64,000 nucleotides of DNA from Bosea vestrisii (GCF_030144325.1 NZ_CP126307.1:2914001-2978000), one strand, 5' to 3'. Positions 29,985 to 38,983 are shown, counted from the first letter of the stretch. Numbers and translations: made by a program. Notes: a model not told the origin generated them from the sequence alone.

Positions 29985-30923
29985 TTACCCATCTGCAACC
30001 TCTGTTTCCACCGCAGGGAACGACGTGTCGTTGGCGGATCTGTTTGCGAGTAAGCGCCGCATTGCCAAAGCGTTTTTCGGCGCAAAGCCTTCATAGTCGT
30101 TGTTGAAGTAGACCCACGCTCTCCTTGCGCCGCTGTCACGGATTTTATCCGCCCACTCAGTTAGCTCGCTTTCCGAGTAGTCATGCCGATACCAGCGCTC
30201 CGGGCCGTGCAGCCGAAGATAGATGTCGTCTGCTGTGCGCACGAGAACATCCGGAAGACGAGGTCCGCTGCAGGAGCAAAAGATCGTGCCCGTCTCCCGG
30301 AAAGCCGCGTAAACCGTCTCATTCCACCAACTGGCATGCCGAAACTCGACCACATTGCGCCGTGCCGGGTCGAGTTGGCCGAGAATTGCGCTCAGTCTCG
30401 CTTCCGTGAAGCGATAGCTCGGTGGTAGCTGGAATAGAAAGCAGCCCATTCGCTCGCCAAGAATATCGGCGATCAATCCAAAGTCCTTTACGAGGGTTTC
30501 GGTGCCCTCAAATCTCTTGATGTGGGTTATCAACTCGCACACCTTGACCGTATAGACAAAATCTCGCTCGCCGGGCTGACGAAGCCAGCTCTTCACATTG
30601 GCGACGGTCGGCCAGGAATAGAACGACGCGTTGATTTCAACGGTATCGAAATGCTTCCCGTAGTGCCTGAACCACTCGCCGGTGGGCATCTCCTCCGGGT
30701 AGAATCTGCCGCGCCATTTCCAGTAGAACCATCCTGAGCAGCCGACATACGCGGATGGCGCCGACACCACCACGGTAACGGGCAGCTCCGCTGCCATGCG
30801 TGCGGCATGCATTTTGTCGGCGCGTGCGACGTTTTCCGCCCGCTGCTTCTCCCGACGCAACCTGCGCCGTTCACGCCGTTCATCGAGCCCAATTTTTTCC
30901 GTTTCGATGGTGTCGATACTCAT
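29985..30923 (-). CDS. DUF72 (YecE-like TIM-barrel) protein
   Basis: ATG 30923 follows GGGAAGGG at a proper distance; a farther ATG (30962) lacks this. The 312-residue protein has a basic N-terminal helix (ERRERRRLRREKQRAENVAR) and then the DUF72 core: YVGCSGWFYWKWRGRFYP, DTVEINASFYSWP, GCFLFQLPPSY, VVEFRHASWW, VYFNNDYEGFAPKNAL. The fold is a TIM barrel; the function is not settled, though the family often lies near DNA-repair genes. It is the last gene of the HARP-like/LigC/DUF72 set on this strand (59-base gap to the ligase), with a weak stress promoter in the gap. Confidence 0.88.
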   Translation of the reverse strand: MSIDTIETEKIGLDERRERRRLRREKQRAENVARADKMHAARMAAELPVTVVVSAPSAYVGCSGWFYWKWRGRFYPEEMPTGEWFRHYGKHFDTVEINASFYSWPTVANVKSWLRQPGERDFVYTVKVCELITHIKRFEGTETLVKDFGLIADILGERMGCFLFQLPPSYRFTEARLSAILGQLDPARRNVVEFRHASWWNETVYAAFRETGTIFCSCSGPRLPDVLVRTADDIYLRLHGPERWYRHDYSESELTEWADKIRDSGARRAWVYFNNDYEGFAPKNALAMRRLLANRSANDTSFPAVETEVADG

Positions 30924-30945
30924 GCAGTTGCCCTTCCCGCACTTT

Positions 30946-30971
30946 AACGCTGGGGACAGCAAGATGGGTCC
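30946..30971 (-). promoter_or_regulatory. Weak EcfG-type promoter before DUF72
   Basis: On the minus strand GGACC (30971-30967), 17-base spacer, CGTT (30949-30946). This is one mismatch from GGAAC-N17-CGTT, 23 bases before the ATG. Confidence 0.4.
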
Positions 30972-30982
30972 GGGCCAGTTGC

Positions 30983-32034
30983 CTAGCTGAGCTGGTCAAA
31001 CGTGCATTGTCGTGGTGCCTTGTCGGGCCGCCACCGCAATAGCTTTGTGCCGTGACGGAAACGATCCGCGGTTACATGGTCAAAGCGCACTTCGACCACC
31101 AGTTCCGGTCGCAGCGGTTCCCAAGCGCCGCTACGCTCGGTGCTCCAACGGCTCGGACCGCCAGGCGCGTTGCCAGTGAAGCCGGGTGCTTCGCGCAAGT
31201 CCTCCAGACGTCGGGTAAGGGCGCCTCTGTCTTCGTTGGCAATGGTCGAGGTGAAGCCGACATGGTCGAGCCTGCCTTCCTTGTCATATAGGCCAAGCAG
31301 CAGGGAGCCAATCTCAGGTCTACCCGCAAGATAGCGGAAGCCACCGACCACGCAGTCGGCGGTCCTCATTCGCTTAACCTTGATCATCGCCCGCTCGCCG
31401 GAAATGTATGGATCGTCGCTCCGTTTGGCGACGACACCGTCGGTCTTTCCGTGACCTGCGTCCTTGAGCCAGGCCTCAGCCTCTTTTGGGTCGAAAGTGG
31501 CCGGCGAGAGCTCGATGTCCTTGGGATTTGACGATTTCACAGAGGTTTCGAGGGTCGTCCGTCTCTTTGATAGCGGCTGGTCGGTGAGAACATGGCCGCC
31601 GACGTCTGCCAACATGTCGAACAGAACCAGCCTGGCTGCCGTTTCGGCGGCCAGCTTGCGAACGCGGCTTTCTGCCGGGTGAAGCCGCATCTGCAACGCA
31701 TCAAAAGAATATGCGCCGGAGAGCTCGATTATGATTTCCCCGTCGACCACGAACTCCGGAGCTTCCAAGCCGCGCAACAACGCGACCAGCTCGGGATACC
31801 GGCCTAAGGGCTTCCCAGACTTGGCACGCAGGTCGACGCATCACCATTCTTGAAGGCAAGGCAGCGAAAGCCATCCCACTTTGGCTCGTATTGCCATACG
31901 CCGGTATCTATGGGGATCGTTTGCGCAAGCCTAGCCTCCATGGCGCGCGTGTCGACCGAAAGCGCGAAGGAAAGGGAGGGATTTTCTAATGCGGCCATCT
32001 TTTTCGCTCCTAGCGGTACGGATAAGCTCATCAA
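30983..32034 (-). CDS. ATP-dependent DNA ligase, LigC type, frameshifted near 31836
   Basis: Two frames form one ligase of about 350 residues. The first (32034 to 31804) carries the nucleotidyl-transfer motif YEPKWDGFRCLAFKNGDA (active Lys in EPKWDGFR). It then leaves frame at GDASTC, where a missing G in GTCGAC (31832-31840) would restore VDLRAKSGKPLGRYPELV. The second runs from there to 30983 with FVVDGEIII, VLFDMLAD, TDGVVAKRSDDPYISGERAM and IKVKRMRTADCVVGG (motif V). It has the ligase core and OB domain only, as in LigC-type enzymes of bacterial NHEJ. It overlaps the HARP-like gene by 4 bases, so the two are an operon. As read it is inactive. Confidence 0.83.
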
Positions 32035-32950
32035 GTTTCCCCGCCTTCGCTGCTAGATGCGTGTTTGCGCCGGGTTTCCCGCGATCGCTCTGAAGATCGC
32101 GCCTGTCGTCGGGCTGCGCGAAGCTCCTCTATCGTCGGGTTCCACCAGCCGCGAGCGGTGTCGGCCGCGCTCACGGGGCGTCGCGACGGCCAGGTCTTCA
32201 CCAGTTCGTCAAGGCTTGGGCGCCGCCAGACTGCCCAGATCAGATCGGCATCCGAACTCTGACTCCATGGATAGTGGGCCGTCGCGACCGCGGCGCCGAC
32301 CAACTCGCCGGTGATGTCGTCGATGACGATCGCTCCGCGATGCGACATCAGCGGTCGACCCATTGGCGGCAATGCATCGGCGGGAACCGGATAACGCAGC
32401 CGGTGACGCTCGTTCGCGAGGGCCTTTTCCTCTGCGAATTCGGAAGATGCCCTGGCTTCTTCGGCCCTGCGCTTTCGGGCTTCGGGTTCGTTGCGCTGAG
32501 CCGCGGCCTCGATGGCGGGCCAGCGGTTCCGCAGTTCGTCGAAGGCGCGGAATGGAACGCGCCAAACCCTCTGATCACCATCCACCAAGCCCACGGAACG
32601 GAGCGCAGCTCGTCCACGACCGTCTTCGAATAAGGCGTTCGAACGAGCAGGTCGTCCGCGGCCTCCAAATGGGTGCTGATGATCGGCTCGAAGGCAAAAG
32701 CGTCTCGGCCCCGCTGATCGGCATGCGCCAAAACCCCTGACAGTTCGCGCTCCAGCCAGCGGTGTAGCCGCCGACCGGCGAGCTTGCCTGGCACCAGCCA
32801 GATCCGCCGGTCATCTCGCCAGCGCGCCCGCGGAAAGGCCGTCCGGAATCGCGCAACCAGTCCCGCGTCATAGGGGAACGAAACGGCGGCACCCGGCCGT
32901 TCATTCACCGCCTCTTCAATGACAACGGGTTCGAGTGCGCTTGGCGGCAT
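32031..32950 (-). CDS. Two-repeat HARP-like protein, frameshifted near 32585
   Basis: Joined, the two frames encode about 306 residues. Residues about 22-65 (VSFPYDAGLVARFRTAFPRA, RWRDDRRIWLVPG) and about 105-145 (PYSKTVVDELRSVPWAW, then DGDQRVWRVPFRAFDELRNR) both fit the HARP-like pattern F-x-YD-x2-L-...-W-...-R-x-W-x-(V/F)P. In SMARCAL1-type proteins that module binds DNA junctions and promotes annealing. The C-terminal part (MGRPLMSHRGAIVIDDITGE, DADLIWAVWRRPSLDELVKT) is unrecognised. The frame is lost at GCTTGGTGG (32583-32590), where one more G gives WVDGDQ. It overlaps LigC by 4 bases and shares a bidirectional stress promoter with the DUF2171 gene. The assignment is my pattern reading, without a database search. 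Confidence 0.6.
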
Positions 32951-33075
32951 CCGGAGTGGCTTTCCTACAGTTGGGCACCGTGAGAGGACATGCCCGGAGT
33001 GGCGCCGACTGGTGCAGGCTCCCGCACCGTGGCTTCCCCATCTTTGGCTCGGTGCAGGCTCCCTCGCTGCGGGGA

Positions 33076-33103
33076 GGAACTAACCGACCGTGACAGCCGT
33101 TCC
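33076..33103. promoter_or_regulatory. Bidirectional EcfG-type promoter between HARP-like/LigC and DUF2171
   Basis: Plus strand: GGAAC (33076-33080), 17 bases, CGTT (33098-33101). Minus strand: GGAAC (33103-33099), 17 bases, AGTT (33081-33078). The two sites overlap because GGAACT ... CGTTCC is dyad-symmetric. Downstream are DUF2171 (ATG 33139) and, about 128 bases away, the HARP-like gene (ATG complementary to 32950). Confidence 0.72.
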
Positions 33104-33138
33104 AAACGTCATTCGAGATCCAACATGGGAGGTTCGAG

Positions 33139-33378
33139 ATGATGTTCGTGGATCAAATCCGAGAGGGCCTGGAGGTGGTCGGTTCCGACGGAGACCATGT
33201 TGGCACCGTCGACAGCCTGTCCGGACAGTTACTGAAGCTGAAAAAGAGCGACCCCGCCTCGGGCGGCACGGATCATTATCTCGACCTGGGACTGGTCACA
33301 GGTGTCGAGGGCAACGTCATCTCACTGCTCGTCTCGGCCGCTGAAGCTAAGGAACGGTGGTCCGACGAGAGCGACTGA
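33139..33378 (+). CDS. DUF2171 small protein
   Basis: A 79-residue protein (MMFVDQIREGLEVVGSDGDH, VGTVDSLSGQLLKLKKSD, HYLDLGLVTGVEGNVISLLV). This is the DUF2171 fold, related to PRC-barrels. Start ATG 33139 or 33142 behind GGGAGG. Members are regularly found in stress regulons of Hyphomicrobiales; a molecular function is not known. It is preceded by a consensus EcfG-type promoter. Confidence 0.88.
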   Translation: MMFVDQIREGLEVVGSDGDHVGTVDSLSGQLLKLKKSDPASGGTDHYLDLGLVTGVEGNVISLLVSAAEAKERWSDESD

Positions 33379-33420
33379 GCCGGCGCACCTTTCCGTCGTC
33401 CCAATGGTTTGGAGGTAGGC

Positions 33421-33477
33421 ATGGCCCATACCGTTTCGAACTTCATTTGGTCGCGTCTGAGGAGATGGCCGGCCTAG
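33421..33477 (+). pseudogene. N-terminal stub of a thiamine-pyrophosphate enzyme
   Basis: After a good ribosome site (GGAGGTAGGC) the frame reads MAHTVSNFIWSRLRRWPA and stops. Pyruvate oxidase/acetolactate-synthase-like enzymes begin with a very similar stretch (M-x-x-TVSDF-x-W-x-RL-x-x-W). Nothing further of the enzyme follows, so this looks like a stub left by a deletion. The match is short. Confidence 0.5.
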
Positions 33478-33759
33478 CGTCGGCCCGTGCGGGTAACCCG
33501 GCCGACTAACCTTCGAGCGTCTAGATGCTCATGAGACCGGGCGAAACCGGTTGCTCGCCTCGGACGCTTCGCACCAACCGCGGACGCGACGCGCGCTAAC
33601 GTCCGGCTCCGTCGCCGTCAAGTTCCGATGAAAGTTCGCTCAGAAGCAACCGCCGGCAAGTACCGCGCGTTCCGGTGTTACAGTTCCGGGCCTCTCAATG
33701 TCGGCTGCCCCGGAAATTCGCATCGTCGAACTGATCTTCAGGCATAAGGGCTCCGGCGG

Positions 33760-34401
33760 ATGGCGGTGAGGTTTCTCTACGACGGTCCCGAGCAGGCGAA
33801 ACGAGCGGTCCTGCTCGCGCACGGCGCGGGCGGGCCGATGGATTCGCCCTCGCTGACAGCGACGGCGAAGGCTTTGGCGGGATCGGGCTTTCGCGTGGCT
33901 CGCTTCGAGTTCGATTATATGGCCGGCCGACGTACGGCGTCGGGCCGCCAGCCGCCGCCGCGAGCGGAAAAGCTCAATCCCGAATATATCGCCGCGATCG
34001 ACGCGTTTGACGCGAAAGGTCCCCTCATCATCGGCGGTAAGTCGATGGGCGGCCGGGTCGCCAGCATGGTCGCAGACGACCTCTTCGACTCTGGCCGGGT
34101 CCAAGGCCTGCTGTGCCTCGGTTATCCCTTTCATCCGCCAGCAAAGCCCGAGCAGTTGCGTACCGCGCACCTCGTCGACCTGAAAATCCCGACGCTGATC
34201 GTGCAGGGCACGCGCGACGAGTTCGGCAGGCGGGAGGAGGTCTCCGCCTACACACTGTCACCGGCCATCGAGATGCTGTGGCTGCATGACGGTGACCACG
34301 ATCTGAAGCCGCGGAAGTCCGTTTCCGGCTTTTCGGCCGCCGACCATCTGAAGACCATGGCTGACGCGGTTTCGGCCTGGGCCGAGCGGATCACGAGCTG
34401 A
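33760..34401 (+). CDS. Alpha/beta hydrolase (KANL3/TEX30-like family)
   Basis: A 213-residue cytoplasmic protein with GAGG-type oxyanion loop (VLLAHGAGGPMDSPSL), nucleophile elbow GGKSMGGRVAS, then PTLIVQGTRDEFG with the acid and LHDGDHDLKPRKS with the catalytic His. This is the pattern of the KANL3/TEX30-like family, whose substrates are unknown. It ends 9 bases before the exonuclease III gene, so the two are an operon. Confidence 0.88.
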   Translation: MAVRFLYDGPEQAKRAVLLAHGAGGPMDSPSLTATAKALAGSGFRVARFEFDYMAGRRTASGRQPPPRAEKLNPEYIAAIDAFDAKGPLIIGGKSMGGRVASMVADDLFDSGRVQGLLCLGYPFHPPAKPEQLRTAHLVDLKIPTLIVQGTRDEFGRREEVSAYTLSPAIEMLWLHDGDHDLKPRKSVSGFSAADHLKTMADAVSAWAERITS

Positions 34402-34410
34402 GACGGGACG

Positions 34411-35217
34411 ATGAAAATCGCCACCTTCAACGTCAACGGCATCAATGGACGCTTGGCGGTGCTCCTGCGGTGGCTGGAAGACGCGCAGCCGGACGTCGTT
34501 TGCCTGCAGGAGCTGAAGGCGCCCGATGGCCGTTTTCCGATCGGCGAGATCGAGGGGGCCGGCTACGGGGCGATCTGGCATGGCCAGAAGAGCTGGAACG
34601 GCGTTGCGATCCTTGCGCGCGGTGCTGAGCCGATCGAGACCCGCCGAGGCCTGCCCGGTGACCCCGAAGACAGCCAAAGCCGCTATATCGAGGCGGCTGT
34701 CGACGGAATGATCATAGCCTGCCTTTATTTGCCGAACGGCAACCCCGCGCCGGGGCCGAAGTTCGGCTACAAGCTGCGATGGTTCCAGCGGTTGACGGAC
34801 TACGCGGCTGAGCTTCTCGCGCTCGACGTGCCTGTCATCCTTGCCGGCGATTACAACGTGATGCCGACCGAGCTCGACGTCTACAAGCCAGAGCGATGGG
34901 TCGACGACGCGCTTTTTCGGCCAGAGGTCCGCGAGGCGTTTCGTGTCCTGGCCAGGCAAGGTTGGACGGACGCGCTGCGCACGCTCCATCCCGGCGAGCG
35001 CATTTACACCTTCTGGGACTATTTCCGGAATGCCTGGGGCCGCAATGCCGGCCTTCGGCTCGATCATTTTCTGCTCAGTCCGATGGTTGCAACGCGGCTC
35101 GTCGCAGCCGATGTGGATCGCAATGTCCGCGGCTGGACGAAAGCGAGCGACCACGCGCCTGTCTGGATCGAACTTTCGGACTCAACACGGCCGAAGCGAC
35201 GCCGGAATCCTTCATAG
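34411..35217 (+). CDS. xth: Exodeoxyribonuclease III
   Basis: A 268-residue AP endonuclease/3' exonuclease. Motifs: MKIATFNVNGINGRL, DVVCLQELK (catalytic Glu), SWNGVAILAR, YLPNGNP, GDYNVMPTELDVY (Asp/Asn), GLRLDHFLLSP and ASDHAPVWIEL (catalytic His). The enzyme incises abasic sites in base excision repair and could serve the alkyladenine glycosylase encoded 8 kb away. It follows the hydrolase by 9 bases. Confidence 0.94.
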   Translation: MKIATFNVNGINGRLAVLLRWLEDAQPDVVCLQELKAPDGRFPIGEIEGAGYGAIWHGQKSWNGVAILARGAEPIETRRGLPGDPEDSQSRYIEAAVDGMIIACLYLPNGNPAPGPKFGYKLRWFQRLTDYAAELLALDVPVILAGDYNVMPTELDVYKPERWVDDALFRPEVREAFRVLARQGWTDALRTLHPGERIYTFWDYFRNAWGRNAGLRLDHFLLSPMVATRLVAADVDRNVRGWTKASDHAPVWIELSDSTRPKRRRNPS

Positions 35218-35264
35218 CGGCATCACCATGATCGCCCTGGGCTTCGAATCATACGACCCTGACC

Positions 35265-36120
35265 TCAGACTTCGAAGAATTGGCGAAGCTTTTGAGCGAG
35301 TGCTCCCGGGGCTTCTTCAGCCATGTGATGACCGCAAGATATCGATGAACCGCTCAGGTCTCCGGCCCAGGCCCGCCACACTTCTACGACATCTCCGTAG
35401 AACTCCGGCAGGTCGTCCTGCTCCGACCAGAGCGCCAGGAGAGGGCATTGCAGCCGCCGGCCGGTCGCGCGATCCGCGCGGTCATGCTGATGATCGATCG
35501 CAAGGCCCGCGCGATAATCCTCGAGCATCGTGTGAACCGTCGAAGGATCGGTGATGGCCTGGAGATAGTCGGCGTAATTCTCGGTGCCCTGACCTGGGGT
35601 GATCCGCCATACCAAGCCAGCGGGTCGGCCGGGATCGCCCGCTCGGGCTTTTCGGGCTGCGCATAGAAGAACTAATGCCACCAGCGCCGCGCGAACTGCT
35701 CGCGACACCTTTCAAGCGCTTCGAGGATCGGAACCCCATCGAGGACCGCGAGCCTGCGGACGCGCTGCGGATGGTCCATCGCCAGCCGAAAGGCAGTGTA
35801 GGCGCCACGGTCATGCCCAGCGACATCGAATCTGTCATGGCCGAGTTCCGTCATGAGTTCGGCAAGCGCAGCCGCTTTCGCACGTTTCGATGAATAGGCG
35901 TGATCGGGTTGATCGGCCGGTTTGAAGGACTGGCCGAATCCCGGGGATCGGGACAGATGATCGAGAAGTGATCGCTGAGACGCTCCGCGACGCGATGCCA
36001 GGTCGTATGCGTGCGCGGATGTCCGTGGATCAAAAGCAGTGGCGGTCGGTCGCCGCCCGTCCTCACCCGCAGTATGCCGTCTTTTACCCGCAGGTGACGA
36101 ACCTCGAAGCCTTTGAACAC
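35265..36120 (-). pseudogene. Haloacetate dehalogenase-like alpha/beta hydrolase, decayed
   Basis: Homology runs through three frames. These are MFKGFEVRHLRVKDGILRVR with LLLIHGHPRTHTTWHRVAER; GFGQSFKPADQPDHAYSSK through AGHDRGAYTAFRLAMDHPQR and REQFARRWWH; then GTENYADYLQAITDPSTVH to HHMAEEAPGALAQKL. The shared order (HGHPRTHTTWH, AGHDRGAY with nucleophile Asp, GHHMAEEAP) is that of fluoroacetate/haloacetate dehalogenases. There are at least two frameshifts (near 35945-35955 and 35595-35625) and an in-frame TAG in place of Trp (near 35675), so it is a true pseudogene. Confidence 0.85.
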
Positions 36121-36236
36121 GAGATCGCTCCTTGTGAACCCATGTCAGAAACGTGTTGGCTGGGGTCCGGTTCAGCTGTGAACGACGGGGAATTGCGAAG
36201 GGCATGGGCTGTCCGGCCATCCGATGCCCCGGAGAT

Positions 36237-36261
36237 GGAACACGCAAAACCAGGGCGCGTT
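36237..36261 (+). promoter_or_regulatory. EcfG-type promoter of ligD
   Basis: GGAAC (36237-36241), 16 bases, CGTT (36258-36261), 26 bases before the TTG start of ligD. It rules out the farther ATG at 36224, which would lie upstream of the promoter. Confidence 0.75.
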
Positions 36262-36286
36262 GAGGAAACGCACAGAGGGTGGGACG

Positions 36287-38911
36287 TTGGCGGGCAAGCT
36301 TCAGGCATATCGCGCCAAGCGCGATTTTGAGAAGACCAAGGAGCCCAGCGATGACGCCTCGGTAGCGTCGTCGGATCGTTTGCGCTTCGTCATTCAAAAG
36401 CATGACGCCACAAGGCTGCACTATGACCTGCGTCTCGAGCTCGACGGCGTCTTCAAATCCTGGGCGGTGACGAAAGGCCCATCGCTCGATCCTCACGACA
36501 AGCGGCTTGCGGTCGAAGTGGAAGATCACCCGCTCGCTTATGGCGACTTCGAAGGAACGATCCCCAAGGGAGAATATGGCGGGGGCACGGTCCAACTCTG
36601 GGATCGCGGCTTCTGGGAACCAGAGGGGAAACTCAGCCCCCAGAGGCAGTTCGAGAAGGGCGACCTGAAATTCACGCTCGAAGGCGAGAGGCTCCACGGC
36701 AGCTTCGTCCTGGTCCGAATGCGAGGGGATCGCGATGGCGGCAAGCGGACCAACTGGCTCCTTATCAAGCATCGCGACGAGCATGCTGTCGATGGCGAGG
36801 GCGACGCGATCCTGAAGACCGACACTTCGGTCGCGTCGGGGCGGAAGATGTCGGCGATAGCCTCCGGCAAGGGACGCTCTCCAAAGCCGTTTCTGCTTGC
36901 CGGGAACGGTTTGGCTGCGGATGCGGAGTGGGATAGCCGAAAGGGTCTGGCCGCCAAACAGCGGAGCGAGCCGCCGGCGAAGTCCACATCCCGCAAGGAC
37001 GTCACGGCGAAGATGCCGTCATTCATCCCGCCGCAATTGTGCCGAAGCGTCGAGCGTCCGCCCAATGGGAATGACTGGGTGCACGAGATTAAATTCGACG
37101 GCTACCGCATCCAGATGCGGATCGAAGCCGCCAAGGCCGCGCTGAAGACGCGCAAAGGCCTCGATTGGACCTCGAAATTCCGTGCCATCGCGAAAGCCGC
37201 TGAGGGGTTGCCGGATGCCATCATCGACGGCGAGATCGTGGCGCTCGACAGCCATGGCTCGCCGGATTTCTCGGCGCTTCAGGCCGCGATTTCCGAGGGC
37301 AAGACGCAGGACCTCGTCTTTTTCGCCTTCGACATGCTCTTCGATGCGAACACGGATCTGCGCGAGCGGCCGCTCCGCGAGCGGAAAGAGCAGCTGAAGG
37401 CCTATCTCGACGACCATGCCAACGGCGTCGTCCTTCGCTATGTCGAGCATTTCGAGACCGGCGGCGATGCGGTGCTGAAATCGGCCTGCAAATTGTCGCT
37501 GGAGGGCATCATCTCGAAGGCCGTCGATGCGCCTTATGTCTCGGGCCGCAGCGACACCTGGACGAAGGCGAAGTGCCGCGCCGGCCACGAGGTCGTCATC
37601 GGCGGCTGGTCGACGACGGCCGGCAAGTTCAGATCGTTGCTCGTCGGCGTCAACCGGGGCTCCCATTTCGTCTATATCGGCCGGGTCGGTACCGGCTACA
37701 GCGCGTCCAAGGTCGCGCAGTTGATGCCGCGATTGAAGGCGGTGGCCGCCAAGACGTCGCCCTTCACGGGAGCCGGTGCACCGAAGCGCGAGCCCGGTGT
37801 GACCTGGTTGAAGCCCGAGCTCGTCGCCGAGATCGAGTTTGCCGGGTGGACGGGCGACGGCATGGTGCGACAGGCGGCCTTCAAGGGACTGCGCGAGGAC
37901 AAGCCCGCCGAAGAGGTCGAAACCGAGCTACCAGCCGATCCGGAAGAAATCGCAACGCCTGAACCTCGCCCCTCCCGCTCCCGCGGCCGCGGCGGCAGAG
38001 CCGATGTCATGGGCGTCGGCATCAGCCATCCCGACAAAGCCCTGTGGCCAAATGCCGACGACGATCGCCCCGTTTCGAAGCAGGAGCTGGCCGAGTATTT
38101 CGCAGCGATAGGCGAGTGGATGCTGCCGCATATCAAGGGGCGCCCTTGCTCGCTCGTGCGCGCGCCCGACGGGATCAACGGCGAGATGTTCTTCCAGCGC
38201 CATGCCGGCATGGGCACGTCGAACCTGTTCGAACTCGTCCACGTCTTCGGCGACAAGAAGCCCTATCTCCAGATCGATCGCATCGAGGCGTTGGCCGCTG
38301 CAGCCCAGGTTGGAGGCATCGAGCTTCATCCCTGGAACTGCGCTCCAGGCGATCCGGAGATTCCAGGGCGCCTCGTCTTCGATCTCGATCCGGGACCGGG
38401 CGTCAGTTTTGGCGACGTCATCGACGCGGCCAAGCAGATGCGCGAGAGGTTGGAGGCGCTCGGTCTCACCAGTTTCTGCAAGACGACCGGCGGCAAGGGC
38501 CTGCACGTCGTCGCGCCACTGGTCCCCGGTAAGCGCAGCAAGGTCGATTGGCCAGCCGCGAAGGATTTCGCGCGCCGGGTCTGTGCGGTTCTGGCCAGCG
38601 AGGAGCCGTCGCGCTACGTCGTCAACATGGCCAAGCGCCTGCGCAACGGCCGCATATTCCTCGACTACCTGCGCAATGACCGGATGGCGACGGCGGTCGG
38701 GCCGCGCTCGCCACGGGCCAGGCCCGGTGCACACGCCTCAATGCCGCTGACGTGGTCTCAGGTCAAAGCCGGTCTCGACCCGAGTCGTTTCACAGTGAGG
38801 ACACTGCCTGGGCTGCTCAAGAAGACCAAGGCTTGGGACGGATACGATGATGCGGCCGGATCAATTGCGGACGCCATCAAGAAACTCGGGAAGCGAGCCG
38901 AGGCGGCCTGA
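36287..38911 (+). CDS. ligD: Multifunctional NHEJ DNA ligase LigD (PE-Lig-Pol order)
   Basis: The open frame begins at 36224, but I place the start at TTG 36287 (LAGKLQAYRAKRDFEKTKEP), because homologues begin there, AGGGTGG precedes it and the stress promoter lies in between. The 874 residues contain, in order: a 3'-phosphoesterase (RFVIQKHDATRLHYDLRLEL, then GTIPKGEYGGGTVQLWD); an ATP ligase with active Lys in HEIKFDGYRIQ (about residue 268) and WTKAKCRAGHEVVIGG; and a primase-polymerase (GISHPDKALWP, ELHPWNCAPGDPEIPG, VFDLDPGPGV, TTGGKGLHVVAPL). This is the Pseudomonas-type domain order. With Ku it repairs double-strand breaks by end joining. ku1 follows after 72 bases with its own promoter. 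Confidence 0.95.
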   Translation: MAGKLQAYRAKRDFEKTKEPSDDASVASSDRLRFVIQKHDATRLHYDLRLELDGVFKSWAVTKGPSLDPHDKRLAVEVEDHPLAYGDFEGTIPKGEYGGGTVQLWDRGFWEPEGKLSPQRQFEKGDLKFTLEGERLHGSFVLVRMRGDRDGGKRTNWLLIKHRDEHAVDGEGDAILKTDTSVASGRKMSAIASGKGRSPKPFLLAGNGLAADAEWDSRKGLAAKQRSEPPAKSTSRKDVTAKMPSFIPPQLCRSVERPPNGNDWVHEIKFDGYRIQMRIEAAKAALKTRKGLDWTSKFRAIAKAAEGLPDAIIDGEIVALDSHGSPDFSALQAAISEGKTQDLVFFAFDMLFDANTDLRERPLRERKEQLKAYLDDHANGVVLRYVEHFETGGDAVLKSACKLSLEGIISKAVDAPYVSGRSDTWTKAKCRAGHEVVIGGWSTTAGKFRSLLVGVNRGSHFVYIGRVGTGYSASKVAQLMPRLKAVAAKTSPFTGAGAPKREPGVTWLKPELVAEIEFAGWTGDGMVRQAAFKGLREDKPAEEVETELPADPEEIATPEPRPSRSRGRGGRADVMGVGISHPDKALWPNADDDRPVSKQELAEYFAAIGEWMLPHIKGRPCSLVRAPDGINGEMFFQRHAGMGTSNLFELVHVFGDKKPYLQIDRIEALAAAAQVGGIELHPWNCAPGDPEIPGRLVFDLDPGPGVSFGDVIDAAKQMRERLEALGLTSFCKTTGGKGLHVVAPLVPGKRSKVDWPAAKDFARRVCAVLASEEPSRYVVNMAKRLRNGRIFLDYLRNDRMATAVGPRSPRARPGAHASMPLTWSQVKAGLDPSRFTVRTLPGLLKKTKAWDGYDDAAGSIADAIKKLGKRAEAA

Positions 38912-38929
38912 CCGCTTCGGGTTGCTTGC

Positions 38930-38955
38930 GGAACGATCGGCCGTAGCGCTGCGTT
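38930..38955 (+). promoter_or_regulatory. EcfG-type promoter of ku1
   Basis: GGAAC (38930-38934), 17 bases, CGTT (38952-38955), 28 bases before the ku1 ATG and just after the ligD stop. Confidence 0.72.
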
Positions 38956-38983
38956 CACCGGGACAATCGGGAGAGATGTGACC

